A DNA stretch of 64,000 bases from Nocardia nova SH22a (lineage in GTDB: Bacteria; Actinomycetota; Actinomycetes; Mycobacteriales; Mycobacteriaceae). A program made the translations under genes and the position numbers. Below, in pieces: positions 25,167 to 33,773 of the stretch. The notes under the pieces are model-generated. The model ran no database searches. It was not told the DNA's origin and saw only the letters and a program-made list of their open reading frames with translations. The stretch is from positions 1,116,001 through 1,180,000 of the forward strand of contig NZ_CP006850.1 of the NCBI RefSeq assembly GCF_000523235.1, given 5' to 3'. Positions within the stretch are counted from its first letter, which is position 1, and each line of letters opens with the position of its first letter.

Positions 25167-28100
25167 CTATGCTCCGGGAGGCGTCAGTCTGATCTGATCG
25201 GGCGTTATCTGTACGCCCATTGCACGTAATCGGTCCGCAACCTGGAGTGTGTATCCGTGGCTGGGTCGGTAATGCCCACTCTGGTCGGTGATCAATTGAA
25301 GTTGTCCATTTATGACAACGAGTTCTCCAGCGCCGGCGACCGGACCGCCGGCCAGAAAACTCGAGTGGTGGAAAACTCCTTTACCTTGAAAGAGTGATGC
25401 GTAGAGATTGCCGTGATGATCCATGACAAAAATCGCATTTCCCTGCCCGTTCCAGACGCTCATGCCATTGCGTGTGTCGAACAAGTTGCCCCAGGCATCG
25501 TATATTCGGCCTTCGTGAATTGTGAGGCGGAACTGTTGACGCCCGGCCTCGTCGAAGTAATGAACTCCGGTCGACCATACTCGGCCGGGAATATTCTCAC
25601 CGACGTACTGGTCCATCATCGGCGTGGTCGGCAGCGGCTGACTCAGATCGCCGCCGTGCGGCGTGAACCATCCGTCCGGAGATATCGGATGAACCGGGGG
25701 ATGCCCTGCGCCAGGACCTTGGTGGCCTCCGGGGCCGACCGGAGTGCCGGGACCGTGCGTATGCGCCGGCATCTGATGGTTGTCTCGGCCGAGGCCCATC
25801 GAGTCCAGGAACCGTCGCCAGCCGCTGCGGCGTTGGCGAGCAGGAGCGGCATGCGCCGCGTGCGTGGCGGCATTCGCTGCGTGCGGGGCCGATTGTGCCG
25901 GTGCGTGGTGCGGTGCCGGGTGTTGCGGACCGGCCGACCTTGGCGAGGGCTGCCCCCAAGGCGGCACACTGCCGGGGCTCGGACGGTGCGCCGGACCGAC
26001 CGGCGGCCGAGGATGTGGCTGCTGTGCTTCGTGGTGGTTTCGGGTCGCGGGGCCTGCGTGGTGCGGCTGGTTGTGGTTGACGGGCCGGACTTGCGCCGGA
26101 TGTGCAGGTTGAGCCTCGTTCGGGTTTCGGGACGGGCCGTTCTCCTGGTGCGGACGGCGCGAGTGGGGAGCCTCCGCGGGCGCCGGGTGCTGGGGCCGAG
26201 TAGGTCGCTGCTCCTCCGGCCGATTGGGAGTACTCGGCCGCCGAGGTTCCTGGTGGGGTGTCGGGTGCGGATGCTCGGAACCTGGGTGGGGGGCACCGCC
26301 GCGTCGCATGAACTCCGGTGGCCGGGCCGAATTCGCCATGAAGTTCGGGTCGTGGTGGGCCCAGTGGGGTGGGGTCGAGGACGCGGGGTCGTTGCGCGGG
26401 GAGCGGTTGTCGGGCGTGCGGGGCGGATGTTCGGCGTTCGGGGTGTTGTGCGGTGGGTGGCCCTCGGTCGGGTGGTCCGTGGGATGGGACGCCGGGTGGG
26501 CCGTGGGGGACTCGGGTGTGTTCGCGGCGTCCGGCTCGCGGCGCGGGGTGGGTTCCCGGGCCGGGGTCGGCTCGTTGGAGGTCGAGTTTTCCAGGGGGCG
26601 TGGGGCTTCCGGGTGTGCGTCCTGGTGGTCTTTCCAGCGGCGGACCTCTTGGTCGTGCGGGGTCTCACCCGGTGGGTAGGCCCGGGCCGTGGAGATCTCC
26701 TCCATGGTGGGTTGGTACCGGCCGATGCGGGGGTTGTGCTGACCGGCGTAGGCAGGGTCGGGCTGGAGGATGCGGCCGTTGTTGTCGCGGGCGACGTACT
26801 TGTGTTTCTTGGGGTCGAAGCCGGGGCGGTCCGGTGGCTGGGTCGGTGGAGTGCTGTCCGCGGGGCGGTGCGGCTCGGAACCGTTGTGCGGAGGGCGATT
26901 CGATGGCTCGGCGCTCGGGACCTCGCGTCGCGCGCCGACGTCCTGACCGGTCGGGCGGCGCGGTGACTCGCCGTTCGGTGTCGGGCGTGGCGACGAGGTC
27001 TCGGGTGCGGGGCGCGGTGAGCTGGTGTTCGGTGCGGGGCGCGAGGCCGCCGGTGGGGCGGACGGTTCGGGGGTTCCGCCTCGGTTCGGCTGGGCGTCCG
27101 CTCGATCGGTGGGCCGGGCGGGTGGAGTGTCCGGGCGGGACGCGGTGTCCCGAGGGGGACGGTTGTCCGGGCGTGCCGGATTGTCGGTCCCGAGTGGGGA
27201 CGGGTGAACCGTCGGCTGAGGGGCGTCGGTCGAAGTCGGGATATGCGTCGGAGCGTTGGGCCTGTGTGTGCCCTCGCCCGCGCCGCCCGCCGCCGAACCG
27301 GCCGAACCGAGCGAGCCCATCGGCGGTGTGGCCGTGGGCGCCGACGCTGTGGTGGTTGACGCCGCGGTCGTGGAGGTTTCGGAGTCTCCCGCAACCAGGT
27401 GGGGGTCGGAGGTGGGCGTGGACGTCGGGTGGTCGGCTGGGCCGTTGTGCGATGGCGCGGGTTGCGCGTCGCTGGGCCCCGTGTGTGCGGGGGTGGGTTG
27501 AGCGTCGGCTGGTCCGTTGTGTGCCGGTGTCGGCTGGGTGTCGGTGGGGCCGTTGTGTGTTGGTGCGGCTGGTGGGTGGTCGGCCGGGCTGTTGTGCGGT
27601 GGTGCCGGTTGCGCGTCGCCCGGTCCGGTGTGTGCTGGTCCGGGTTGAGCGTCGGCTGGTCCGCTGCGCCCCGGCGCGGGTTGGCCGTCGGCCGGGCCGT
27701 TGTGTGCTGGCCCCGGGGAAGGGTCGTTGTGGCTCGGCCCCGGTTGGGTGTCACCCGGATGGTGTTGTCCGGCAGGCGAGTCCGTTGGCGGCGCGGAGGG
27801 TGAGTCCTGGTGCTGGGCCGGGCCCGGTGTGCCCGGCTCCGGCGCGGGGGTACCCGCGTCGGGCTGATGGGGGGCCTGGTGGTCGCTGTGCGCCGGTGCT
27901 GGGGTGCCGTCCTGCGACGGTCCGGGCGAATTGCCGCTCGTGTCCGACGGGGAGTCGTGGACAGCGTTGGCGGGTTCCGGGTGCGGTGGCTGATCGTGAT
28001 CCCAGTTCAGGCTCGAGCCCGGATGTGCCGGTGGCTGTGCGGGATTCGAGTCGGTGCCCGGCGACTGGTCGTGACCAGGGGGGCTCGTGGAATCGGGTGT

Positions 28101-29372
28101 GTGTTGCCCGGGGGCGGGAACGTTCGAGGGCGGGGGCGAATCATGTTGTGGTGCGGGTGAATCCGTGGGGCTACCCGCGTGCTCGTTGCCGGTGTGTGAT
28201 GCCGGTGCGGTCGAATCGCCGGGCGTCGGATGCGCGGGGCCGGTCTCGTGGGGTCCGGCCGGCGCGGGGGCGGAATCGGCGTTGTGCGGCGCCGTCGGCG
28301 CGGGAGACGAGTTCGTATCGTGTGGTGTCGAATTCGGTTGTGCGGGTGGGGAGTTGTCTCCCGCATGTGAGCCGTTCGGCGCTGTCGGGCCGGAATTCGA
28401 GGGGCTGTGATCGGAGGGGCCGGAATGCGACGAGCCGGAATCGGAGTTGTGATCCCCACCATGCGACCGATCCGAGCGTGCGCCGTCGGCCGCGCTTTGA
28501 ACTCCGCCCGCGATCGACGAGGTGGCCAGCTCGGTCGGGTCTATTTCGAACTTCTGCCCGAACGGGACGGCCGCGGCGGTTCCGGCGACCGAACTGACCG
28601 CGCCGCCGACCGAGTCGACAGCCGTGCGTGTGGCGAACTTGCCCGCGGTCGACTCGGCCTTGTCCACCAGCCCCTTGCCCAAACCGCCCGAGCCGAGCTT
28701 CTCGCCCACGACCCCGCTGACCGCACCCGAAACTGCCTCACCGGCAAGACCTTTGAGCTCGTCACCGGTGAAACCGCCCCGCTTGCCCTGGGCCATCTGC
28801 AGGATGCTCGCCCCGGCGTCGACGCCGACGCCCTGGATCGCGCCCATCAGGGCGGCCTTGGCGAGCACTCGCGCCGAGATCTTCTCGATCAGCCATTTGA
28901 TGGCCTGCTGAACGGTGAACCGGGTGGCGACCGTGGCGGCCGCCTCCTCCGCGGCTGCCGCGGGTGCACCGATACCGGTGCAGGCCAAGGCAATTGCCTG
29001 GATCATCTGGATCGCGAAGATCACCAGCGAGGCGATGATCACATACTTCGTGTGCTCGATGTCGGTGGCGGTGTCGCCGAGTTCCTTGCTCAGGTTCTTG
29101 GCCTCTTCGATGAGGCCGGGCAACAGGCCCTTCTCACCCCCGACCTGATCCCACAATTGCTTGATCGATTCGTGGGTCTGGCCGTCCACCGCGGCGAGCG
29201 CGGCCGTGGTGACCCCGTTCGCGTCGGTCTGGATCTCGGTCAGCGCCTTGGCGAGATCATCCCAGCCGGTCGCGATCCGCCGCATCGCGGTCTCGTCGCC
29301 CTTCGGCCAATCACCCGCGCCGACAACATATTTCGCTACCCACTGCAGTTCGGTGGGAATTTCGATACCCAT
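25167..29372 (-). CDS. Polymorphic-toxin-like T7SS protein, 1401 residues
   Basis: Domains in order. Residues 1-110 are a WXG100-like helical export domain (IPTELQWVAKYVVGAGDWP, MRRIATGWDDLAKALTEI), as found at the N-terminus of CpnT-type and other large actinobacterial toxins. Residues 110-300 have a hydrophobic segment (YVIIASLVIFAIQMIQAIAL) and Gly/Ala-rich helices that could enter a membrane. Residues 305 to about 1190 are a huge Pro/His/Ser/Thr/Asn linker with degenerate repeats. The last ~150 residues form a compact tip domain with FHHSSFLAGGPVAGAGE and SGHYRPS. Size and plan fit a secreted toxin with an exchangeable C-terminal tip. The tip's activity is unknown. The tip-encoding DNA (about 25167-25640) is poorer in GC than the rest. 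It follows YbaB-like and WXG100-like genes. Confidence 0.7.
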   Translation of the reverse strand: MGIEIPTELQWVAKYVVGAGDWPKGDETAMRRIATGWDDLAKALTEIQTDANGVTTAALAAVDGQTHESIKQLWDQVGGEKGLLPGLIEEAKNLSKELGDTATDIEHTKYVIIASLVIFAIQMIQAIALACTGIGAPAAAAEEAAATVATRFTVQQAIKWLIEKISARVLAKAALMGAIQGVGVDAGASILQMAQGKRGGFTGDELKGLAGEAVSGAVSGVVGEKLGSGGLGKGLVDKAESTAGKFATRTAVDSVGGAVSSVAGTAAAVPFGQKFEIDPTELATSSIAGGVQSAADGARSDRSHGGDHNSDSGSSHSGPSDHSPSNSGPTAPNGSHAGDNSPPAQPNSTPHDTNSSPAPTAPHNADSAPAPAGPHETGPAHPTPGDSTAPASHTGNEHAGSPTDSPAPQHDSPPPSNVPAPGQHTPDSTSPPGHDQSPGTDSNPAQPPAHPGSSLNWDHDQPPHPEPANAVHDSPSDTSGNSPGPSQDGTPAPAHSDHQAPHQPDAGTPAPEPGTPGPAQHQDSPSAPPTDSPAGQHHPGDTQPGPSHNDPSPGPAHNGPADGQPAPGRSGPADAQPGPAHTGPGDAQPAPPHNSPADHPPAAPTHNGPTDTQPTPAHNGPADAQPTPAHTGPSDAQPAPSHNGPADHPTSTPTSDPHLVAGDSETSTTAASTTTASAPTATPPMGSLGSAGSAAGGAGEGTHRPNAPTHIPTSTDAPQPTVHPSPLGTDNPARPDNRPPRDTASRPDTPPARPTDRADAQPNRGGTPEPSAPPAASRPAPNTSSPRPAPETSSPRPTPNGESPRRPTGQDVGARREVPSAEPSNRPPHNGSEPHRPADSTPPTQPPDRPGFDPKKHKYVARDNNGRILQPDPAYAGQHNPRIGRYQPTMEEISTARAYPPGETPHDQEVRRWKDHQDAHPEAPRPLENSTSNEPTPAREPTPRREPDAANTPESPTAHPASHPTDHPTEGHPPHNTPNAEHPPRTPDNRSPRNDPASSTPPHWAHHDPNFMANSARPPEFMRRGGAPHPGSEHPHPTPHQEPRRPSTPNRPEEQRPTRPQHPAPAEAPHSRRPHQENGPSRNPNEAQPAHPAQVRPVNHNQPHHAGPATRNHHEAQQPHPRPPVGPAHRPSPGSVPPWGQPSPRSAGPQHPAPHHAPAQSAPHAANAATHAAHAAPARQRRSGWRRFLDSMGLGRDNHQMPAHTHGPGTPVGPGGHQGPGAGHPPVHPISPDGWFTPHGGDLSQPLPTTPMMDQYVGENIPGRVWSTGVHYFDEAGRQQFRLTIHEGRIYDAWGNLFDTRNGMSVWNGQGNAIFVMDHHGNLYASLFQGKGVFHHSSFLAGGPVAGAGELVVINGQLQLITDQSGHYRPSHGYTLQVADRLRAMGVQITPDQIRLTPPGA
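27400..27760 (-). repeat. Degenerate repeats in the toxin linker
   Basis: Within the 25167-29372 gene this stretch encodes about eight degenerate ~15-residue units of the form HNGPADAQPAPA (variants HTGPGDAQP, HNGPTDTQP, HNGPADHP). It belongs to the much longer Pro/His-rich linker between the export domain and the tip. It is coding sequence, not a CRISPR-like array. Confidence 0.7.
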
Positions 29373-29384
29373 ACCAGGCCCCGG

Positions 29385-29699
29385 TCAGAATTGAGGCTGC
29401 TGAACGGCGGCGGCATTGGCCTCGTCCTGCTGCTGCAGGGTCTGCGCGGCCGAGACCATATTGCTCGCCATACTGCTCAGGATCGCGCCGAGATTGCTGC
29501 CTCCGGTGAGCGCCTGCCCAGCGGGCTCGACGTAGCCCTCGGCGAATTTGTTGCCGATCTCGTCGTCGCCCCAGCACTTGCCCTCGGCCTCGGTGATCCG
29601 CTTCAACGTCTGCACCGCCGTGATGACCCGGTCGGAGACATCGTTGTACTTGGGTTCGGTGGCCTGCAACGCGGCGGGATCCGCCCTGAAAGTGCTCAT
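29385..29699 (-). CDS. WXG100-superfamily T7SS protein
   Basis: 104 residues. Helical: MSTFRADPAALQATEPKYND, then VQTLKRITEAEGKCWGDDEIGNKFAEGY, then a second helix to QQPQF. The CWGDDEIG...F...Y block is the form the WXG turn takes in many actinobacterial toxin loci, and its position between two helices fits a helical hairpin of EsxA type. The start overlaps the stop of the YbaB-like gene by 4 nt, and the toxin gene begins 12 bases after its stop. This fits a small export partner for the 1401-residue protein (inference). Confidence 0.7.
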   Translation of the reverse strand: MSTFRADPAALQATEPKYNDVSDRVITAVQTLKRITEAEGKCWGDDEIGNKFAEGYVEPAGQALTGGSNLGAILSSMASNMVSAAQTLQQQDEANAAAVQQPQF

Positions 29700-30229
29700 C
29701 GGTCGCCCCCACGCAGATAACCGCGATCGCGGTAGTAGTCGTCTTCGTCCTCTTCCTCATAGGCCGCCGGTTCCGCCGGTCGTTCCGGCTCGGCCGCCGG
29801 ATCGGGGAGCAGCGTGCTCATGAGGTCTTTGATGCTGGGCGCGCCCGGGACGATATCGGACAGATCCGGAATATCCCCGGCGACCTGCTGAATCGGCGCC
29901 AGCGCCTGCTGGGACAGCTCACCTGCCCGGTGGGCGGCGGCCTGTGCCGCCTCGGTGATCGACTTGCCGAGTTTGTCCGGCGTGGAGCGTTTGAACGCCT
30001 CCGGGATCAGCTGGACCTCGGTCACCACCCCGGCGACATTGGCGACGACCCGCACCAGCCCATCCGATGACCATGCCTCCGCGGTGGTCGCCGCGAGCTG
30101 CTGCTGCACATCGGTGAGCTCGCGACGTTGCTGTTCGAACGTCTCGAGCAACGAGTCGATCTGCGTACGCAGCGCATCGTTGCGCGCGCGGTCCTGCCCG
30201 GCATCGGACACGTCGTCCACCCCTCCCAT
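29696..30229 (-). CDS. YbaB/EbfC-like protein of the toxin operon
   Basis: 177 residues. The N-terminal ~100 residues have the YbaB/EbfC layout: a long helix (RNDALRTQIDSLLETFEQQRRELTDVQQQL), a beta strand pair (WSSDGLVRVVANVAGVVTEVQLIPEAF) and a helix (KLGKSITEAAQAAAHRAGEL). A linker and an acidic-aromatic tail (YEEEDEDDYYRDRGYL) follow. Such proteins commonly open T7SS effector operons in Nocardia-like genomes; classic YbaB binds DNA, but a chaperone role is equally possible here. It is the first gene of the minus-strand toxin operon, 85 bases after the hydrolase-like gene at 30315. Confidence 0.7.
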   Translation of the reverse strand: MGGVDDVSDAGQDRARNDALRTQIDSLLETFEQQRRELTDVQQQLAATTAEAWSSDGLVRVVANVAGVVTEVQLIPEAFKRSTPDKLGKSITEAAQAAAHRAGELSQQALAPIQQVAGDIPDLSDIVPGAPSIKDLMSTLLPDPAAEPERPAEPAAYEEEDEDDYYRDRGYLRGGDR

Positions 30230-30314
30230 TGCAAAATTCGGCTGTCAACATATCCGACGCGGCGCGGCGGCCGTCGGTTCCCTCGCGGGCCGGATCAATC
30301 CGCCGAGGTGTGGG

Positions 30315-31175
30315 TCACTTGCGCAGTGTGCGCGCGACCTGCACCATCTGCAGCGGTGACGGCCGTTCGGGCTCGGGCTCGGTGATCGCCTCCGGATCCA
30401 CCACCCGGGTGTGCGGGATCACGGCCTCCGGATCGGCGAAGGGCTGATACTTCTTGTCGCCCAGCAGTTGAAAGCTCAGATAGCCGACCAGCAGAGCGCG
30501 GGTGATGCGTTCGGTCCTGGGCTCGTACTTGGCGGCGCCCAGGGCGGCGAGAGCCCGGCGACCCTCGACGATGCCGTTCTGGGTGGCCTTGTCGACGGTT
30601 CGCAGCGAGGCCGGGCCACCCCATGCGGAAGCGAGGTCCACGGCATCGCAGTTGCTGCTGGACAGATCCACGCCACCGGCGAGGATGAGTGCGGGAGTAC
30701 CGATCTCGGGCGCCAGACCCGGTGCGCTGGGCGCCGTGGGTGCGGGATAGAGCGCGGCGACGGCGCCCACCGAGCGCTGGGAGGCCGCGATGACCGCCGC
30801 ACCGGCGCCCATGCCGTGCCCGGCGAGGGCGAGCTTGTCGGGATGGACGCTGATGTCACCGGCGCCCAGGCGCACGTTCGCGCAGATGTCGAGTGTGGTG
30901 AGCAGATCGGTGGCCAGGTTCAGATGTGAGGGCAGCGGGCCGCGCTCGGTATCGGGTGCGGCGGCCACGAAACCCCAGGACGCGAGATGTTCGAGTAGAC
31001 GGCGGTAGTTTCCGGCTCCGGCGAGCCAGCCGTGCCCGAAGACGACCGCGGGCAGATTGTGGCCCTTCTCCGGCGTGTACACCACCCCGGGCTGCCCGGC
31101 GATACCGATATTTCCGCGCATGATCCGGTGCGGACCAGGGCTGGTCAGAATGCTCAGGAGCGATTTCACAGACAC
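30315..31175 (-). CDS. Alpha/beta-hydrolase (dienelactone hydrolase-like), nucleophile replaced by Gly
   Basis: About 286 residues. The fold signs are clear: PAVVFGHGWLAG after the first strands, a nucleophile-elbow strand DKLALAGHGMGAGAAV, IGTPALILAGG before the acid position, and a C-terminal tail with Pro/Glu. In the elbow the usual Ser of G-x-S-x-G is Gly (GHGMG), so the protein should lack the classical catalytic Ser. The start is uncertain: three GTG codons lie at 31181, 31175 and 31169 with no strong ribosome site; MSVKSLLSI (31175) was chosen. A longer frame would run into the glmS start region. It is divergent from glmS and upstream of the toxin operon. Confidence 0.65.
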   Translation of the reverse strand: MSVKSLLSILTSPGPHRIMRGNIGIAGQPGVVYTPEKGHNLPAVVFGHGWLAGAGNYRRLLEHLASWGFVAAAPDTERGPLPSHLNLATDLLTTLDICANVRLGAGDISVHPDKLALAGHGMGAGAAVIAASQRSVGAVAALYPAPTAPSAPGLAPEIGTPALILAGGVDLSSSNCDAVDLASAWGGPASLRTVDKATQNGIVEGRRALAALGAAKYEPRTERITRALLVGYLSFQLLGDKKYQPFADPEAVIPHTRVVDPEAITEPEPERPSPLQMVQVARTLRK

Positions 31176-31311
31176 CGACACGAGGGTGAACTCTACCGAT
31201 GTGCGGCCGGATCGCCGCACTGCCGGAAACGCCGAGGCCCGCCACGGTCGCCACCAGGATCGATACCGGTCCGATTCGCGTGTCCACGCCGCCCCAGTAG
31301 GCTGGGACACC

Positions 31312-33177
31312 ATGTGCGGAATCGTTGGCTACGTCGGGTACCGGGACGCGCTCGGCGTCGTCGTGGACGCACTGCGCCGCATGGAGTACCGAGGTTACGA
31401 CTCCGCGGGCGTGGCGATCCTGGACGGCGCGGGCATCGCGGTGGAACGCAAGGCCGGTCGGCTGGCCAATCTGGAGGCCGAGCTGACCGAGGCGGGCGCC
31501 GCCGCGTTCGCCGGTAGCACCGGCATGGGCCACACCCGCTGGGCCACCCACGGTGCGCCGACCGATCGCAACGCCCACCCGCATCGCGACGCGACCGGAC
31601 GGGTCGCGGTCGTGCACAACGGCATCATCGAGAACTTCGCCCCGCTGCGGCGCGAACTCGAGGACGCCGGGGTCGAACTGCGCAGTGACACCGATACCGA
31701 AGTCGCCGTGCATCTGGTGGCGCGCGCCTACGACGAGGGCCCCACCGCGGGGGATTTCGTCGGCAGCGCGCTGTCGGTGCTGCAGCGGCTCGAGGGTGCG
31801 TTCACGCTGGTGTTCACCCATGCCGATCATCCGGGCACGATCATTGCCGCGCGACGCTCGACACCGCTGGTGGTCGGCGTCGGCCAGGGCGAGATGTTCA
31901 TCGCCTCCGATGTGACGGCCTTCATCGAGCACACCCGCGAGGCGGTGGAACTGGGCCAGGACCAGGCCGTCGTGATCACCGCCGACGGCTACGCGGTCAC
32001 CGATTTCCACGGCCGCACCGACGGGGTGCGCACCCGCCCGTTCACCATCGACTGGGATATGGCCGCCGCCGAGAAGGGCGGCCACGACTACTTCATGCTC
32101 AAGGAGATCGAGGAGCAGCCCGCCGGCGTCGCCGAGACGTTGATGGGGCACTTCGACAACGGCCGCATCGTGCTCGACGAACAGCGCCTGGCCGATCAGG
32201 AACTGCGCGAATTCGACAAGGTGTTCGTGGTGGCCTGCGGCAGTTCGTATCACGCGGGCCTGCTGGCCAAGTACGCGATCGAGCACTGGACCCGGGTTCC
32301 GGTCGAGGTCGAGCTGGCCAGCGAATTCCGGTATCGCGACCCGGTTCTGGACCGCTCCACGCTGGTGGTCGCGATCTCCCAGTCGGGTGAGACGGCCGAC
32401 ACCCTCGAGGCCGTGCGGCACGCCAAGGATCAGAAGGCGCGCGTACTCGCGATCTGCAACACCAACGGCGCCCAGATTCCGCGGGAATCCGATGCCGTCA
32501 TCTACACCCGCACCGGTCCGGAGATCGGCGTCGCCTCCACCAAGGCGTTCCTCGCCCAGATCACCGCGAACTATCTGGTGGGCCTGGCCCTCGCACAGGC
32601 GCGCGGCACCAAGTACCCCGACGAGGTGGCGCGCGAATTCGGTGAGCTCGAGGCCATGCCGAAGCTGGTGTCGCGGGTGCTCGAGACCGCACCGCAGGTG
32701 CGTGAGATCGCCCGCCGGTTCGCCCATCAGTCGACGGTGCTGTTCCTGGGCCGCCACGTCGGCTACCCGGTGGCTCTCGAGGGCGCGCTCAAGCTCAAGG
32801 AACTCGCGTACATGCACGCCGAGGGGTTCGCGGCCGGTGAGCTCAAGCACGGGCCGATCGCGTTGATCGAGGAGGGCCTGCCGGTCATCGTGGTGATGCC
32901 CTCCCCGAAGGGGCGCGCGGTGCTGCATTCCAAGCTGCTCAGCAATATTCGCGAGATCCAGGCCCGCGGCGCGCGCACCATCGTGATCGCGGAGGAGGGT
33001 GACGACACGGTGCGCCCGTTCGCCGATCACCTCATCGAGATCCCCGCGGCGCCAACGCTTTTCCAGCCGCTGCTGTCGACCGTCCCGTTGCAGATCTTCG
33101 CCGCCGAGGTGGCCCAGACCCGGGGCTACGACATCGACAAGCCGCGCAATCTGGCGAAGTCCGTCACCGTCGAGTAG
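31312..33177 (+). CDS. glmS: Glutamine-fructose-6-phosphate aminotransferase (isomerizing)
   Basis: 621 residues; makes glucosamine-6-phosphate from fructose-6-phosphate and glutamine, the first step of UDP-GlcNAc synthesis ahead of GlmM (13108). The N-terminal amidotransferase starts exactly at MCGIVGYVG, leaving Cys2 as the nucleophile, and has the GHTRWATHG loop. Two SIS domains follow (CGSSYHAG, then SQSGETADTLEA, and later the LKELAYMHAEGF block), ending in the conserved DKPRNLAKSVTVE. Length is normal. No glmS ribozyme is apparent in the 136 bases upstream. Confidence 0.97.
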   Translation: MCGIVGYVGYRDALGVVVDALRRMEYRGYDSAGVAILDGAGIAVERKAGRLANLEAELTEAGAAAFAGSTGMGHTRWATHGAPTDRNAHPHRDATGRVAVVHNGIIENFAPLRRELEDAGVELRSDTDTEVAVHLVARAYDEGPTAGDFVGSALSVLQRLEGAFTLVFTHADHPGTIIAARRSTPLVVGVGQGEMFIASDVTAFIEHTREAVELGQDQAVVITADGYAVTDFHGRTDGVRTRPFTIDWDMAAAEKGGHDYFMLKEIEEQPAGVAETLMGHFDNGRIVLDEQRLADQELREFDKVFVVACGSSYHAGLLAKYAIEHWTRVPVEVELASEFRYRDPVLDRSTLVVAISQSGETADTLEAVRHAKDQKARVLAICNTNGAQIPRESDAVIYTRTGPEIGVASTKAFLAQITANYLVGLALAQARGTKYPDEVAREFGELEAMPKLVSRVLETAPQVREIARRFAHQSTVLFLGRHVGYPVALEGALKLKELAYMHAEGFAAGELKHGPIALIEEGLPVIVVMPSPKGRAVLHSKLLSNIREIQARGARTIVIAEEGDDTVRPFADHLIEIPAAPTLFQPLLSTVPLQIFAAEVAQTRGYDIDKPRNLAKSVTVE

Positions 33178-33195
33178 GCACTACCGCGAATACGA

Positions 33196-33624
33196 CTACT
33201 GCACGGTGACCGTGCCGCGCATCTCGGGATGCAGCGGGCACAGGTAGCGGTAGCTGCCCGGCACGGTGAAGGTGTAGCTCCATTCGCCGTTGTCGAAGAT
33301 CGGGCTGTTGATCCCCATCGCCGAATCGCCGATGCCCTGCACCGCGTGCGGCACCTTGTCGGAGAACTTCCAGGTGACGGTGTCGCCGACCTTCACGGTG
33401 ACGGCGTCGGGCGAGAACTTCATCTTGCGCACGTCGACGGTGACGGCGGCTGGTTTACTCGCGGTGGGGGCGGCCGACGCGGTGGCGGACCCGGCGGCGG
33501 TGGTGGTCGACGGCGTGGATTTCGTTGTGTCCGAGCCGCATCCGGTGACGAGCGCGACGGTCGCCAGCGCTGCGGTGAGGAGGGCGAGGCGCGGTGCCAG
33601 GCCGCGTGCGGTGCCGATCGACAT
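33196..33624 (-). CDS. Cupredoxin-like copper lipoprotein
   Basis: 142 residues from MSIGTARGL; the longer frame upstream is unsupported. The lipoprotein signal ends in ALVTGC (Cys29). A Thr/Ala/Ser linker leads to a plastocyanin/cupredoxin domain: FSPDAVTVKVGDTVTWKFSD, the first His ligand in VPHAV, and the C-terminal ligand cluster YLCPLHPEMRG (Cys, His, Met). These are the four ligands of a type 1 copper site. The probable role is electron transfer or copper binding at the outer membrane face. It is convergent with glmS, with 18 bases between the stops. Confidence 0.85.
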   Translation of the reverse strand: MSIGTARGLAPRLALLTAALATVALVTGCGSDTTKSTPSTTTAAGSATASAAPTASKPAAVTVDVRKMKFSPDAVTVKVGDTVTWKFSDKVPHAVQGIGDSAMGINSPIFDNGEWSYTFTVPGSYRYLCPLHPEMRGTVTVQ

Positions 33625-33773
33625 GCGAGGAAGCCTAGACCTCGTATCGGTACCCGCTTCACCTGGCGTCAGCGCGGCTGTGCTCGATCGGCGTGCCCGG
33701 TGGCGATGCCGGGAGCATCGGATGATCGTGTCGCGTGCTGCGACGGGCGGGTGAACCGAGGAGGATGCGAAGC

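Noticed and set aside
25643..27754. 703-codon minus-strand frame overlapping the toxin gene
   Set aside because: Same strand, shifted frame, almost entirely Arg/Pro/Thr; the toxin frame has the homologous head and tip, this one has nothing.
27400..27760. Regular repeats that might suggest a CRISPR array
   Set aside because: Units are degenerate, contiguous without spacers, in frame and encode a Pro-rich linker.
26369..28597. 742-codon plus-strand frame opposite the toxin linker
   Set aside because: Arg/Gly/Cys-rich translation without any domain; it arises from the Pro/His/Thr-rich linker codons on the other strand.
31176..31311. glmS ribozyme upstream of glmS
   Set aside because: The leader is short and GC-rich with no ribozyme core visible; the element is typical of Firmicutes.
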